A stretch of DNA of 64,000 nucleotides from an uncultured Candidatus Peregrinibacteria bacterium (GCA_903854335.1 CAINVY010000007.1:1-64000); one strand, 5' to 3'; positions 35,055-44,702 are shown, numbered from the stretch's first letter. Notes: generated by a model not told the origin, from the sequence alone. Translations and numbers: made by a program.

Positions 35055-37801
35055 GACGAAGAAGACGAGGAGGAAGAGTGTTCCAGCGGTATCGCCGGTT
35101 CGATCTGGAAGACGTGGTAGAGGTCCTGCGGGCTTTGGAGATCGTAGGGGGGCGCCTTGTCGCCGTTCTTCGTCAGCTTTCCGTTTTTGTCGATCGTCGA
35201 TTCCATCGCTTGACTACGCAGCGTGTCGAGCTGCGTATCCTGTGCTGCCTTTGGCAGCGTAATGCGCAGTCGATCTTGTACGTCTTGTTCCCTGAGCAGA
35301 CAGTTGTCATCTCCTTTTGCGCAAGCGGACAAAGACGAGGAGGACATCGCGCCAAATGGTGTAACGTCTTGATGCAGGTACGCGCCCACCGGCGCCCAGA
35401 ATCGCATGAAGACATCCCAGAGCCGCGTCTCAGGATACTGCGCGAGCGCGTTTAGCTCGATCGATGGATCGCGTTCTTGGTTCCAGAAATAGACGAAATA
35501 TCTTTGGGCCAATGATTGTAACTCCGTCGTCTTCGCTTTTAAATCGGTAATGAGCGCTGCGAGATCCGTGCCCGAGAGGGATTGATTCGCAGTCGCGGCG
35601 GCATACTCCTTGCGCACATCGATCGTTTGCTTTGGCTCGGGGAGCGATGGTACGGGTGGTAGGTCGGGAAGTTTCGATCCGTTGTTCTTCAGTGCTGGCG
35701 GATGCGGGAGGTCGAGCGAGACGAGGACGGGCATGAGTACGGGGATCTTCAGCTCAGCTTCATCCGTCGCACCGTCGATGAAAATATCGCTGAAATCGAA
35801 GACGAGGTGCCTGGGGATATCTGGAATGTTCAATGCCGAGAAGGAGCCGGTGATGTTGGTTCCCGCCAACGACGGTGGGGAGTAGATGTTCTCGAGCCAC
35901 GTGAGCGGCGGGGTCGTGCTATCCGCTTTGCAGTACGGTTGGTTGCGGGAGGAGAGGATGGCGGATGCATCTTTCAGGCGGCGCCAGACATTGACGAGCT
36001 CCTGGGATTTCTCCTGGTTGGCGAGGGCATCTTCGTAGGGCTGCATGCGGGAACGCACCCATTCGTCGATGGCCTGCGAGAGCTGCTTCCTGCGATCGAG
36101 CACCGTGGCGATGGACGCGGGCAGACTCGCGCGCAGCGATGCGTATTTGTCGAGGTTGCTCTGGTATTCCTTGAGCTTCGCGATCACCTCATCCGCGCCG
36201 GACGTATCGCCCTTCTGTGTTTTCACCGTTTCCTTCCAGTCTTCCCATTCTTTGATGGAGGCGAGGAGTTCGCTCGGCGAGAGGAGCGGCAGCACGACCG
36301 GCACGGGCTCTTCTTCCATACGGGAGAAGATCGCTTGCCGCAGTGCGCGCTGGACGTTTTCAAGCAGGCCCGGCTGTAGCGAGAGCGTGACGTTCAGAGA
36401 GGCGCCTGTCGCGTTCTCCTTCACTTCGGCACCGGAATCCGCCAAGGCACTCATCGCATCAAGGCGCGGCAGAATCATCTCCACGGTCGGTGGCACTCCT
36501 TGCAGCTTCATCTCCAGGGATTCCAATGCCGTCACGTACTTCGGTGTCTCGCCGAAGGGAGGAGTGGTGTTCGGTGGAGGAATAGTGGGGGTCAGGATGT
36601 TGCTCGCGGATTTCTTCGGGTCGAATCCGAATGCGGCATGCGCGTCGTCTGCGGAGGTCTGCTCATTCGTGGGTTTCAGATCAACGGTGCCGCTGACCTT
36701 TCGATTACTCAGCGAAGCGAATACTTCTTGCGGATCGTAGACGAGGCAGGCGAAGCTGCCGGGATCCGAGAGGTTGAGATCTTCCTGGTACCACGAATAG
36801 CACGCCATCGTTGCGGGAAGATTCTGATCTTCCGTCGTGGTATCCGGAATGTTCGCCAACGTATGCGTGGCGATGTACTTGCGATAGAACGATTGGTAGC
36901 GCGCGCCGTTCGGTGGGACGAAGGAATCGGGAGGGGTGTGATTGGGATCCGAACGGCATTCGGGTCCTTTGCATACCGTGCAGTTCGGCCACTCTTTGCT
37001 CTCACCCTCGGTCCATTTTTGCCTGCAGGCATCCGTCGGAAAATCCACACTCGCGTTTACTCCATTTCCCCACGTCCATCCATAATTATTGGTCAGCCGC
37101 GAGCCGTCTTCGAGCGATTGTGCTTGTTCCTGCGGATCGGAGGTGCACAGATACTTCGTGCCCACGAATGCATAGTCGGATTCGTTCCAGCCCGCGGGGC
37201 AGGTGTTGCAGTCGGGAGTGAAGGAAGGATCATCGTCGTAGGGGTAGGGCTCGGAGGTGTCGTACGTCTGCGTCTGATCTTGCATGATCGGGTCGCCGTT
37301 GGCATCGGTGCCGACTTGTACCGATACGCCTCGCGTACAGGTCGAGACGCGGTAGACCTTGTACTGCATGTTCTGATCTGTGTTCAATTTGTCACAGGTT
37401 TGCTGGCAGTTTGGGAGGCTATTACATGGACGACTGTTCTTGCGCTGATCAGCACACGCGGCGATGTCGTCGCGAATCGCAAGCGCATACCCGGTGGCGT
37501 TGTCGGGATATTGTCTGTCCTTATCTGCTTCGGATGAAATGCCACCGGCAGTGGGCCAGTCATGCGGCTTGAGGGGGAGACCTTCGACGTCGGTGTACGA
37601 ATCGCTCGCGCTCATATCTTTAGGATAGCCGCAGGTCGCGGTCTGCAATTGCTGGGGGATTTCTTCCGTGAGAACGCGATTGATCGTGGAAGAATCTTTT
37701 CCGGAAGGAATGCGATACAGCTTCGCCGCCGCCGCCGCGGGAAGAGCCACGAAAGCGAGCAGGAGAAGGGCCAAAAGCCGACGGCGGAAGTGTGTGTTCA
37801 A
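35051..37801 (-). CDS. Secreted operon gene 1: large cysteine-rich secreted protein, 916 aa
   Basis: TTG start with signal peptide RLLALLLLAFVALPAAAAA. The first 370 residues carry about 20 cysteines, including CNSLPNCQQTC, CNTCPAGW and NCTVCKGPEC. The central part (about 440-640) is long helix, probably coiled coil (RALRQAIFSRMEEEP, EVIAKLKEYQSNLDKYASLR). The C-terminal part ends in a run of eight serines after GLN-poor, Pro-rich sequence. It heads the operon and has an extended -10 promoter 9 bases before the start codon. No known family is evident; the Cys-rich head and long helical body suggest a structural surface component. Confidence 0.78.
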   Translation of the reverse strand: MNTHFRRRLLALLLLAFVALPAAAAAKLYRIPSGKDSSTINRVLTEEIPQQLQTATCGYPKDMSASDSYTDVEGLPLKPHDWPTAGGISSEADKDRQYPDNATGYALAIRDDIAACADQRKNSRPCNSLPNCQQTCDKLNTDQNMQYKVYRVSTCTRGVSVQVGTDANGDPIMQDQTQTYDTSEPYPYDDDPSFTPDCNTCPAGWNESDYAFVGTKYLCTSDPQEQAQSLEDGSRLTNNYGWTWGNGVNASVDFPTDACRQKWTEGESKEWPNCTVCKGPECRSDPNHTPPDSFVPPNGARYQSFYRKYIATHTLANIPDTTTEDQNLPATMACYSWYQEDLNLSDPGSFACLVYDPQEVFASLSNRKVSGTVDLKPTNEQTSADDAHAAFGFDPKKSASNILTPTIPPPNTTPPFGETPKYVTALESLEMKLQGVPPTVEMILPRLDAMSALADSGAEVKENATGASLNVTLSLQPGLLENVQRALRQAIFSRMEEEPVPVVLPLLSPSELLASIKEWEDWKETVKTQKGDTSGADEVIAKLKEYQSNLDKYASLRASLPASIATVLDRRKQLSQAIDEWVRSRMQPYEDALANQEKSQELVNVWRRLKDASAILSSRNQPYCKADSTTPPLTWLENIYSPPSLAGTNITGSFSALNIPDIPRHLVFDFSDIFIDGATDEAELKIPVLMPVLVSLDLPHPPALKNNGSKLPDLPPVPSLPEPKQTIDVRKEYAAATANQSLSGTDLAALITDLKAKTTELQSLAQRYFVYFWNQERDPSIELNALAQYPETRLWDVFMRFWAPVGAYLHQDVTPFGAMSSSSLSACAKGDDNCLLREQDVQDRLRITLPKAAQDTQLDTLRSQAMESTIDKNGKLTKNGDKAPPYDLQSPQDLYHVFQIEPAIPLEHSSSSSSSS

Positions 37802-37810
37802 AATCTATAG

Positions 37811-37819
37811 ATTATAGCA
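37811..37819 (-). promoter_or_regulatory. Extended -10 promoter of the secreted five-gene operon
   Basis: Minus strand TGC-TATAAT (hexamer 37811-37816), followed by 9 bases and the TTG start codon. Predicted transcription start is 2-3 nt from the start codon. No good -35. The remaining 220 bp up to ssb is A/T-rich and shows nothing else I can name. Confidence 0.65.
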
Positions 37820-38036
37820 GATCCGACTGCGTTTTTACATTGAGCAGATGGCAAAATCTCCGAGGTACCATTGACGTACTTATCGCAAGTATTTGCAGTA
37901 ATCAAAATTATGAATTTATGAAATATTTCCCATACTTTGCATCTTCCATCCCCTTTGCCAGAGAATGCCAATGGCGTAGGTTTCTCGCACCGGTTACAGA
38001 TCGTAGCCTCCTTATCTCCCATTTTCCCTCCCCAAT

Positions 38037-38885
38037 ATGTTCTCCTACAACCGGGTATCCCTCATCGGCTATCAAACGCAGCCCGTTTCCCTTCGCCAGA
38101 CTCCCGGCGGCACGAGCGTCACGGATTTGAATCTTGTCGTGCCTCATAGCTTCCGTCCCGAGAACGGCGAGACCGTGGAAGGAAAGAGTTTTCACACCAT
38201 CACGCTCTGGGGCGCGATGGCCGACATCGCCGGACGCTACGTACGTGCGGGCGGTCAGCTCTTCATTTCGGGTCGCCTCCAGACCGACAGTTGGGAGGAC
38301 GAAAAAACAAATGAGAAGAAATCGAAGACGAAGATCGTCGCGCTCGACATGATCATCCTCGATCCCAAGGACGGGTTGGTGGCGCCGTTGGAACACGGTT
38401 CGCTCCTCTCCGGCATGCTCAATCGCGCAGAGGTCATCGGCAATGTCACGAAGGATCCCGAAATGCGCACGACCACGAGCGGACAGCAGGTGTTGACGCT
38501 CGGCGTGGCGACGAACGAGAAGTGGAAGGACAAGGCGAGCGGCACCGATCGCGAGCGCGCGGAATTTCACTCGGTCGTCGTGTGGGGGCCGCTCTCGCAG
38601 GAGATCGCAAAGAGCGTGAAGAAGGGCAACCGCGTCTATGTCTCCGGTCGCGTGCAGACACGGAGCTGGGAGACGAAGGAAGGGCAGAAGCGAACGACCA
38701 CCGAAATCATCGCGGACACGGTGACGCTCCTCGGGACGCGTCATCCTCTCGCCGACGGTGCGATTCAGGCGGATGCCACACCTGCGCGCGTGCAAGCGGC
38801 GAAAGAGAAGGCCGTCGCCCCCTCCATCGACGTTCCCGAAATCGCGTACGCATCGGAAATTAAAGTGGAGGATTTGCCTTTCTGA
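38037..38885 (+). CDS. ssb: Single-stranded DNA-binding protein with two OB folds
   Basis: 282 residues, about twice the usual bacterial SSB. OB fold 1 (about 1-112) contains NRVSLIGYQTQP, FHTITLWGAMADIAGRYVRAGGQLFISGRLQT; OB fold 2 (about 128-235) contains NRAEVIGNVTKDPEMR, FHSVVVWGPLSQEIAKSVKKGNRVYVSGRVQT. The C-terminus ends in EDLPF, matching the acidic partner-binding tip. Each protomer would supply two OB folds, so a dimer rather than a tetramer is expected, as in Deinococcus-Thermus SSB. Confidence 0.93.
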   Translation: MFSYNRVSLIGYQTQPVSLRQTPGGTSVTDLNLVVPHSFRPENGETVEGKSFHTITLWGAMADIAGRYVRAGGQLFISGRLQTDSWEDEKTNEKKSKTKIVALDMIILDPKDGLVAPLEHGSLLSGMLNRAEVIGNVTKDPEMRTTTSGQQVLTLGVATNEKWKDKASGTDRERAEFHSVVVWGPLSQEIAKSVKKGNRVYVSGRVQTRSWETKEGQKRTTTEIIADTVTLLGTRHPLADGAIQADATPARVQAAKEKAVAPSIDVPEIAYASEIKVEDLPF

Positions 38886-38923
38886 AGCGGAAAAGTGAAT
38901 CTATCTTATTCTCCATGACAGAT

Positions 38924-38996
38924 GTGTCATGGTGAGGTGCGAGCGGCCTCCGCCTTCGTGGCTTTTTGCTACGCAAAAAGCACCTCAGGCTGACAC
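38924..38996 (-). repeat. Structured repeat, copy B (same arms as 18406-18473, different inner hairpin)
   Basis: Read on the minus strand it has the arms GTGTCAGCCTGAGGTG and GCACCTCACCATGACAC and the core CCACGAAGGC, identical to copy A. The inner hairpin is CTTTTTGC-gta-GCAAAAAG instead of a GC stem, and the second variable segment is GGAGGCCGCTC. It sits between ssb and murB, which converge. Confidence 0.8.
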
Positions 38997-39040
38997 GGAA
39001 AGGAACTGGAGGAGGAAGCGAGCCACGAACCATAGATACA

Positions 39041-39907
39041 CTACACGTTCACAATCTCCCCATCTTCCCCGTAGAGCCGCATTTCTATGCCGTCGAGCGC
39101 GGGCACCTTGTCGCGCACGGTCTCGATCAGCGAGAGGAGATCGGTGAAGGTTCCGTGATTGGCATTGATGAGGAAGTTCGCGTGTTTCTCATTGATCTGG
39201 ATGCCGCCGACGGTGAGCCCGCGAAGTCCTGCCTCATCGATGAGTTTCCATGCCGGCGTTCCATCGATTGCCTTGAAGCACGATCCGGCCGTCGATCGGT
39301 GGGGCTGGGATGCAATACGTTTCTCCAAAAGTTCTTGGACATTGCCAAGAATTTTTTCCTTGGGTTTTTGGGGGAGTCGGAGTGTGGCAGTCCAGACGAT
39401 CGCATGGGGCAAGGTCTTGAAGATGCTCTCTCTGTAGCCAAAATCGCACTCTTCCGGCTCGAAATATTTCCAATCCCCGTCGACGAAGGCGCAGACGGAA
39501 ACAATGAAAGAGTTGATCCATGTCCCTTGCGGCCCCTGCCCCGCATTCCCCACGATCGCTCCGCCGAGCGTTCCCGGAATGCCGGTGAGCGCGGAGAGAT
39601 CGAGATCGTGATCGGCGCATGCGGTGATGAGGCTCGCGAGCGCGATGCCCGACGAGGCCGTCACCTGATCTTCCATGAAGAAGAGCTCGGAGGTTTTCAC
39701 CTGAACCACCAGGGCATCGATCGTGCCGTCAGCGAATACGGTGTTGCAGCCAGCCCCCAGAACAATTAATGGCACATCCTTTTTCTTCGCGAATCTCTGT
39801 GCTTCCTCCACATCCTCTTTGGTTGAAATTTCCGCGAAATAGCGCGCAGAACCCCCGATCTTCATCGTCGTCTTCGCGCCGACATTCACGAATTCCTGGA
39901 TCGTCAT
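39041..39907 (-). CDS. murB: UDP-N-acetylenolpyruvoylglucosamine reductase
   Basis: FAD-dependent reductase making UDP-MurNAc. 288 residues with FAD-binding VLGAGCNTVFADG, LTGIPGTLGGAIVGNAGQGP, FGYRESIFK, the catalytic-region TAGSCFK, and HANFLINANHGTFTDLLSLI. It begins 2 bp after gltX on the same strand, an odd partner that implies co-transcription from the gltX promoter. The frame is open to 40108 but overlaps gltX; ATG 39907 gives the family N-terminus. Confidence 0.94.
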   Translation of the reverse strand: MTIQEFVNVGAKTTMKIGGSARYFAEISTKEDVEEAQRFAKKKDVPLIVLGAGCNTVFADGTIDALVVQVKTSELFFMEDQVTASSGIALASLITACADHDLDLSALTGIPGTLGGAIVGNAGQGPQGTWINSFIVSVCAFVDGDWKYFEPEECDFGYRESIFKTLPHAIVWTATLRLPQKPKEKILGNVQELLEKRIASQPHRSTAGSCFKAIDGTPAWKLIDEAGLRGLTVGGIQINEKHANFLINANHGTFTDLLSLIETVRDKVPALDGIEMRLYGEDGEIVNV

Positions 39908-39909
39908 AA

Positions 39910-41373
39910 TCACGACGGAAGCGAGGCGGCTTGTTTGAGTCGCAGGAGCGTCTCCTCCTTTCCAAGAGCGACGGCGACCTCGAGCGCTCCGGGGCTGTAG
40001 GGAAGACCGGTGAGGACGGCGCGCAGGGGCCAGAGGAGTTGTCCGAGTTTCCACTTCCCTTCTCCCGTAACGCGCTTCGTTTCCTCGAGAAGTTTTTCCT
40101 CGCGCCACTCCTGCTCGGAAATCGGACCGAGAATCGTTCCCAGTGTCTCGAAGATCGCGGGAAGATCCTCTCGTTTCACTTTCTGTTTCTCATTGGCGAG
40201 AAGATCGATCGAGACGGACGGTTGCTCGTAGAAGAATCGCAGCATCGTCGGTGCTTCGGAGAAGAACGTAATCCTTTCCTGGATCAACGCCGCCTTCTTC
40301 TCAAATCCATCATCTTCTTTCGCCTGAGGCACGAGCGGGCGAATGCGGGCAGCGAAATCCGAGAGTGGAATTTTGCGCATCCACTGGCCCTGAAGCCAGT
40401 CCAGCTTCGTGACGTCGAAGATCGCGCCGGCCTTCTGCACGCGGTCGAGCGAGAACTGCGCGATCAGTTCGTTGAGAGAGAATAATTCCTGCGTCGTGCC
40501 CGGATTCCATCCGAGGAGCGCGAGGAAATTGAGCAGTACTTCCGGCAAGTATCCCTTGGCGATGTAGTCTTCCACGGAGACGGCATTCTCGCGCTTGGAG
40601 AGCTTGGTACGGTCCGCATTGAGGAGGAGCGGGACGTGCGCGTACTTCGGCGGCGTCCAACCGAGAGCTTCGAAGAGGAGGAGATGTTTGGGGAGTGAGC
40701 TCAGCCATTCCTCTCCGCGGATGACGAGATCGATTTCCATGAGGTGGTCGTCGACGACGTGCGCGAGGTGGTAGGTCGGAAATCCGTCGCTCTTCATGAG
40801 GACTTGATCGTCCACCACATGCCCCTGGAACTTCACGACACCGCGGATGGCGTCATTGAATTCGATCGTGCGCTCGTGCGGGACCTTCATGCGGAGCACG
40901 TGCGGCTCGCCCGCGGCGATCCTCCGCTCGATTTCTTCGGAGGAGAGGCGCAGGCAGGTGCGGTCGTACATGGGGGCTTGCTTGCGTTGCTCCTGGTCGT
41001 GCCGCATCTTCTCGAGCCTCTCGGCTGTGCAGAAGCAGGGGTAGGCATGGCCGGATGCCCGCAGCTTCTCGGCGTACGTCTGATACAGCCCCTCCGCTTG
41101 CCGTTCCGATTGGATGTACGGTCCTTTCGATCCACGCTGCCCGATGATCCCATTCTCCATGACGACGCCTTCATCCGGCGTGAGCCCTGCCCAAAGCAAG
41201 CAGCGCAGGATGCTCTCGATGGCACCGGGGATCGAACGTCCTTGGTCTGTGTCTTCCAGGCGGATCAGGAATGCTCCTTGCGTTTGCTTCGCCACGAGGT
41301 AGGCGTAGAGCGCGGTTCGGAAATTGCCGACGTGCATGGATCCCGTTGGTGATGGCGCGAAACGCGTTCTCAT
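39910..41373 (-). CDS. gltX: Glutamyl-tRNA synthetase
   Basis: Class I synthetase, 487 residues. The HIGH-type motif is in RFAPSPTGSMHVGNFRTALY, then FLIRLEDTD, PTYHLAHVVDDHLM, and the KMSKS-type motif is KLSKR in NADRTKLSKRENAVS. A C-terminal anticodon-binding helical domain follows. The ATG at 41373 begins the canonical N-terminus, and a -10 TATGCT ends 6 bases upstream; the longer frame (to 41616) is not credible. Downstream is murB. Confidence 0.97.
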   Translation of the reverse strand: MRTRFAPSPTGSMHVGNFRTALYAYLVAKQTQGAFLIRLEDTDQGRSIPGAIESILRCLLWAGLTPDEGVVMENGIIGQRGSKGPYIQSERQAEGLYQTYAEKLRASGHAYPCFCTAERLEKMRHDQEQRKQAPMYDRTCLRLSSEEIERRIAAGEPHVLRMKVPHERTIEFNDAIRGVVKFQGHVVDDQVLMKSDGFPTYHLAHVVDDHLMEIDLVIRGEEWLSSLPKHLLLFEALGWTPPKYAHVPLLLNADRTKLSKRENAVSVEDYIAKGYLPEVLLNFLALLGWNPGTTQELFSLNELIAQFSLDRVQKAGAIFDVTKLDWLQGQWMRKIPLSDFAARIRPLVPQAKEDDGFEKKAALIQERITFFSEAPTMLRFFYEQPSVSIDLLANEKQKVKREDLPAIFETLGTILGPISEQEWREEKLLEETKRVTGEGKWKLGQLLWPLRAVLTGLPYSPGALEVAVALGKEETLLRLKQAASLPS

Positions 41374-41379
41374 GTGCAG

Positions 41380-41385
41380 AGCATA
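41380..41385 (-). promoter_or_regulatory. gltX -10 element 6 nt from ATG (extended TGC-TATGCT)
   Basis: Minus strand TGC-TATGCT, then CTGCAC and ATG. Spacing implies initiation at or beside the A of ATG. Confidence 0.65.
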
Positions 41386-41585
41386 GCAAGGATCGGGCGG
41401 GGTCGCTCCCGTGTTTCGAGGCAAAAGCATCTTGACGGCAAACGGGTCACAGTGACACCATGCACGCCTCGTGTTTTCCCGCATCCTTCCGCCGCGTCGT
41501 CGCATCGTCTCCCAGTGGTGACGACGACTCAGCATGAAGCATTGTCGATCACCCCGGGGGCAAGTTGTCCTTCCTCTTTTGCGTG

Positions 41586-42833
41586 ATGTCCTCACCCGTT
41601 TCCTTCCCTCCGACACCCGATCTCTATCAGCCTTTCTATGGGCATGAGCTTCTTGGGATTGCCGCGAGCGGCGGAGAAATCAGTGGAAAGGAGGGGCGAG
41701 CTCTCTTCAGGAGCATTCAAGAACTTGTTGCCCGTAATATTTCGGTTCTGCTCACGTACGGTGAAATGTTCCCTGATTTTCCCGGTGCTTATCAACGAGA
41801 AACCAAAGACGAAATTCTTAAGGGGCTTCGCAATGTTCTCCCCGATGACTGTCCGATCGATGATATTTCGCCGGAGCACGTCGTTTGTACGTTCAAACCT
41901 GATGACTGCAAGCTTGTCGGTACGCCGATCCGTGTCGATCGCGACATCACGGCTCCCGTCACGATTGTCGGATATTACGGGGTTGTCGACGGGAGGGTCG
42001 TCCCCGTGAGAAAAGATGACATCGCGAAAATTCTCGCACCTCGCACCGTCGAGAATTTTCTTGTGACGCGGACGGGAGGTGTTGTGGAAAATTCCTCGGA
42101 TCCTCCGGAGAAGCAGGGAGCGGTCTCGGTGATGTTCGCAGATGAAATCGACGAGGACGGCGGGTATCGCAACTTCGATATCGATGGCGACAAGAGGAAA
42201 ATTTTAAGGAACGCAAAGGCGATGGCGGATGATGCCCGCATCGTCATCGCTGCGGGCGGCGATATCCCGGGCGAGATCTTTAACGTAGGAGGAAAAGGGA
42301 CACTTGTCGTTCAGAGGCGCAATATCGTGGTCGGTCACCCGACGGCGCCGGAGAGGGAGATCGTGAAATTCGTGATCGAGCAGAATGAGCGCGCCGGTAA
42401 CTTCCGCCCGCGCACCGAAGCGGAGAGGGCGTTGGCGCTGCGCCATCATCTCGTGCTCCGTGAGCATACGCCCCTCGCCGGTTGCTCGCTTGTCCCCTTC
42501 GAGGATGGCTCGATGGAGCTCAGCACTCTCTGGTCGGGGTACAACGGGATGGGGAAGATCCTCGCCGAAGAGGCGAAGCGATACTTCCTCTCGCGTTCCG
42601 ATTGTCGTCTGCTCTTCGCGCTCTCACAGCTCGACAATCCGAAGGGGGAGATAGCACAAGACGAAACTGTGCAGCGTTTTCAGCGGTACGGGTTTCGCTT
42701 CATCGGTCCCCTTAGCGATGTCAAAGCGAAGCAGGGCGTGCCGGTGCCGCCTCATCTGAAAACGTACGATACGGATGCGCGAAATCCCTGTCTCTTCGTC
42801 GCGACCAGGGAAGAGCTTTCCCAAAGAGGCTAA
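41586..42833 (+). CDS. Putative amino-acid kinase-like/GNAT fusion resembling N-acetylglutamate synthase
   Basis: 415 residues. The first 270 have features of the amino-acid-kinase fold used in ArgA/ArgB (ISVLLTYGEMFPDF, VTIVGYYGVVDGRVVPVR, VIAAGGDIPGEIFNVGGKGTLVV). The C-terminal part (about 290-400) looks like a GNAT acetyltransferase: HTPLAGCSLVPFEDGSMELSTLWSGYNGMGKILAEEAKRYF, then LFALSQLDNP and FQRYGFRFIGP. This is the architecture of classical N-acetylglutamate synthase. No other arginine gene is nearby and most Patescibacteria lack that pathway, so the real substrate is unclear. ATG 41586 is preferred over 41565. Confidence 0.62.
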   Translation: MSSPVSFPPTPDLYQPFYGHELLGIAASGGEISGKEGRALFRSIQELVARNISVLLTYGEMFPDFPGAYQRETKDEILKGLRNVLPDDCPIDDISPEHVVCTFKPDDCKLVGTPIRVDRDITAPVTIVGYYGVVDGRVVPVRKDDIAKILAPRTVENFLVTRTGGVVENSSDPPEKQGAVSVMFADEIDEDGGYRNFDIDGDKRKILRNAKAMADDARIVIAAGGDIPGEIFNVGGKGTLVVQRRNIVVGHPTAPEREIVKFVIEQNERAGNFRPRTEAERALALRHHLVLREHTPLAGCSLVPFEDGSMELSTLWSGYNGMGKILAEEAKRYFLSRSDCRLLFALSQLDNPKGEIAQDETVQRFQRYGFRFIGPLSDVKAKQGVPVPPHLKTYDTDARNPCLFVATREELSQRG

Positions 42834-42836
42834 GCC

Positions 42837-43574
42837 TCAGTTCACCACCTCCACCGTGAAGGTGATCGGCGTGAGCGGCTTGTCGGAAGCGTCACGCGGA
42901 GCATTGACGATGGTATCGACGATGTCGAGCCCCTTCGTCACATTGCCGAAGACCGTGTGGCGGCCGTTGAGCCAGGGGGTCTCCTTGGCCTGGATGATGA
43001 AGAACTGGCTTCCGTTCGTGTTGGGGCCGGCATTCGCCATGGCGAGGGCGCCGCGCACGAGCGGGAGAGACGTGAGAGAAGAGTTGTACACGTAGCCGTT
43101 CTTCTCGTAGTACTGCTTCACCGTCATCGCCGCCACGTCCGGTGGGAGCGGCTGCCCCTGCGCGGCATCGCTCATTTTTTCCTTGTCGAGCCCGTAACTG
43201 TTCGCATTGATTTCGTCTTCGAAGGATTTTCCGAAGATGCTTCTTCCGCCACTGCCGTCACCGTTCGGATCGCCACCTTGGATCATGAAGTCGGGGATGA
43301 CGCGATGGAAGGTCAGGCCGTCGTAGAAGCCCTGCTTCGCGAGTGTGATGAAATTCGTCACCGTCTTCGGCGCTACATCGGCATTGAGCTCGAGCGTGAT
43401 GTCACCTTTCGTCGTTTTCAGGATGACGGTGTGTTTCCCTGTAAGCAGAGGACCGCTGTAGGAAGAACCGGTTGAGGTTGCCACGGGAGAAGGGGGAACG
43501 GCTGCAGGAGATTTCGCTCCACAACCCACGAGAAGAAATGCCAACGCAAAAAGCGGGATCAGGAATTTGTACAT
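42837..43574 (-). CDS. Lipoprotein peptidyl-prolyl cis-trans isomerase (cyclophilin type)
   Basis: 245 residues. Lipoprotein signal [17 protein letters not shown], a Pro/Ser/Thr linker, then a cyclophilin domain: [69 protein letters not shown]. An insertion of about 45 residues ([16 protein letters not shown]...YVYNSSL) interrupts the domain after FEDE, seen in some secreted cyclophilins. It probably folds exported proteins at the membrane surface. The frame is open to 43826, but ATG 43574 begins the lipoprotein signal. Confidence 0.93.
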   Translation of the reverse strand: MYKFLIPLFALAFLLVGCGAKSPAAVPPSPVATSTGSSYSGPLLTGKHTVILKTTKGDITLELNADVAPKTVTNFITLAKQGFYDGLTFHRVIPDFMIQGGDPNGDGSGGRSIFGKSFEDEINANSYGLDKEKMSDAAQGQPLPPDVAAMTVKQYYEKNGYVYNSSLTSLPLVRGALAMANAGPNTNGSQFFIIQAKETPWLNGRHTVFGNVTKGLDIVDTIVNAPRDASDKPLTPITFTVEVVN

Positions 43575-43627
43575 GGCAGAGAGGCTAAGCGGGAGACATC
43601 GATGTAGCAAGAGACTTCCCTCACTTT

Positions 43628-44698
43628 TCATGGTGCAACTATCTCGAGTGAGGTCGCATCGGCTGCCACTTGCATGACAATTTTTGCAATTCGCTTTGCG
43701 GCGTTTGGAAGAAACAGCGCGTGGAATTTCCTCGACATTGTTTCCAAAGTGGTGCGCTCTTGGAGGAGCTGATGGATCAGTGGGAGCAGAGAAGACGATA
43801 GATCTTCCTGCTCCAGCAGCACGCATCCCCCTCCCTTCGAAGCTTCCTGCGCATTCTTCTCTTGGTGATCCTGCGCCAGGCCTCGCAGCGGGACAAGAAT
43901 GGTCGGGATGCCGTTCTCCGCGAGCTCGGCGATGGCGCCGGCTCCGCTACGTGAGAGCGCGAGGTCGCATGAGGCGTAGAGGTGCGGCAATTCTTCCTGC
44001 GCGAACGGAGCGGACCAATATCCTTCCTGCGCTTGCGCCCCTTTCTTTCCTTTGCCCGTGAGATGGATCACGTCACAGAGCGAGAGGAGATTTCGCTCAT
44101 GTGTGATGATGCACTCGTTGAGCGTCTGCGATCCCTGGCTGCCTCCGCAGACGAGGAGAATGGGGCGATCTCCTTTCAGTCCTGTGATACGCAGGCCCTC
44201 TTCCCTCTTCCCCTGAGAAATCTCCGGTCGCACGGGGTTGCCTGTATGCACGGTACGAATGCCGCGGAGCCCTGCGGCATGCGGAAAACCCGTACAGACG
44301 ACTTTCGTGAAGCGTGCTGCGATTCTCGTTGCTCTTCCGGCAATGGCATCCGATTCATGGATGACAACGGGGATTTTTTTCCGCCGCGCGGCGAGCACGA
44401 CGGGGATACTGATGGAGCCTCCCTTACAGAAAATCACATCCGGCCGGAAGGAATCCATGGCGTTGCACGCGATCCTATATCCTTTCCAGAAGGTGAAGGG
44501 AAATGAGAGCGAACGTCTGGGCAGGGGAATCGTCACGGTGGGCATTTCTTCTTTTTTCAGGAATGCGCTCTCCTCGGGTCTCAGTGAGCAGATCGTGAGG
44601 GACTGCGCGGAAGGTTCGATCTCATGCACGGCCCGCCAGACGCCGACGTACGGTGCGATGTGGCCGATCGAGCCGCCGCCCGCGAAGAGAATGTTCAT
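43628..44698 (-). CDS. murG: UDP-N-acetylglucosamine transferase MurG
   Basis: Transfers GlcNAc to lipid I at the inner face of the membrane. 356 residues with the N-terminal glycine loop [53 protein letters not shown] and the C-terminal donor-site segment [34 protein letters not shown]. It follows ftsW by 4 bp on the same strand, the usual dcw-type arrangement. Confidence 0.95.
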   Translation of the reverse strand: MNILFAGGGSIGHIAPYVGVWRAVHEIEPSAQSLTICSLRPEESAFLKKEEMPTVTIPLPRRSLSFPFTFWKGYRIACNAMDSFRPDVIFCKGGSISIPVVLAARRKKIPVVIHESDAIAGRATRIAARFTKVVCTGFPHAAGLRGIRTVHTGNPVRPEISQGKREEGLRITGLKGDRPILLVCGGSQGSQTLNECIITHERNLLSLCDVIHLTGKGKKGAQAQEGYWSAPFAQEELPHLYASCDLALSRSGAGAIAELAENGIPTILVPLRGLAQDHQEKNAQEASKGGGCVLLEQEDLSSSLLPLIHQLLQERTTLETMSRKFHALFLPNAAKRIAKIVMQVAADATSLEIVAP

Positions 44699-44702
44699 GA
44701 GA

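Noticed and set aside
37602-37800. Possible CRISPR or tandem repeat array anywhere in the window
   Set aside because: I found no regularly spaced direct repeats; the repeats seen are palindromes, hairpins and coding poly-Ser runs.
41448-41458. GTCACAGTGAC palindrome upstream of the ArgA-like gene as an operator
   Set aside because: Only 11 bp, no partner copy and no convincing promoter around it; chance is a sufficient explanation.
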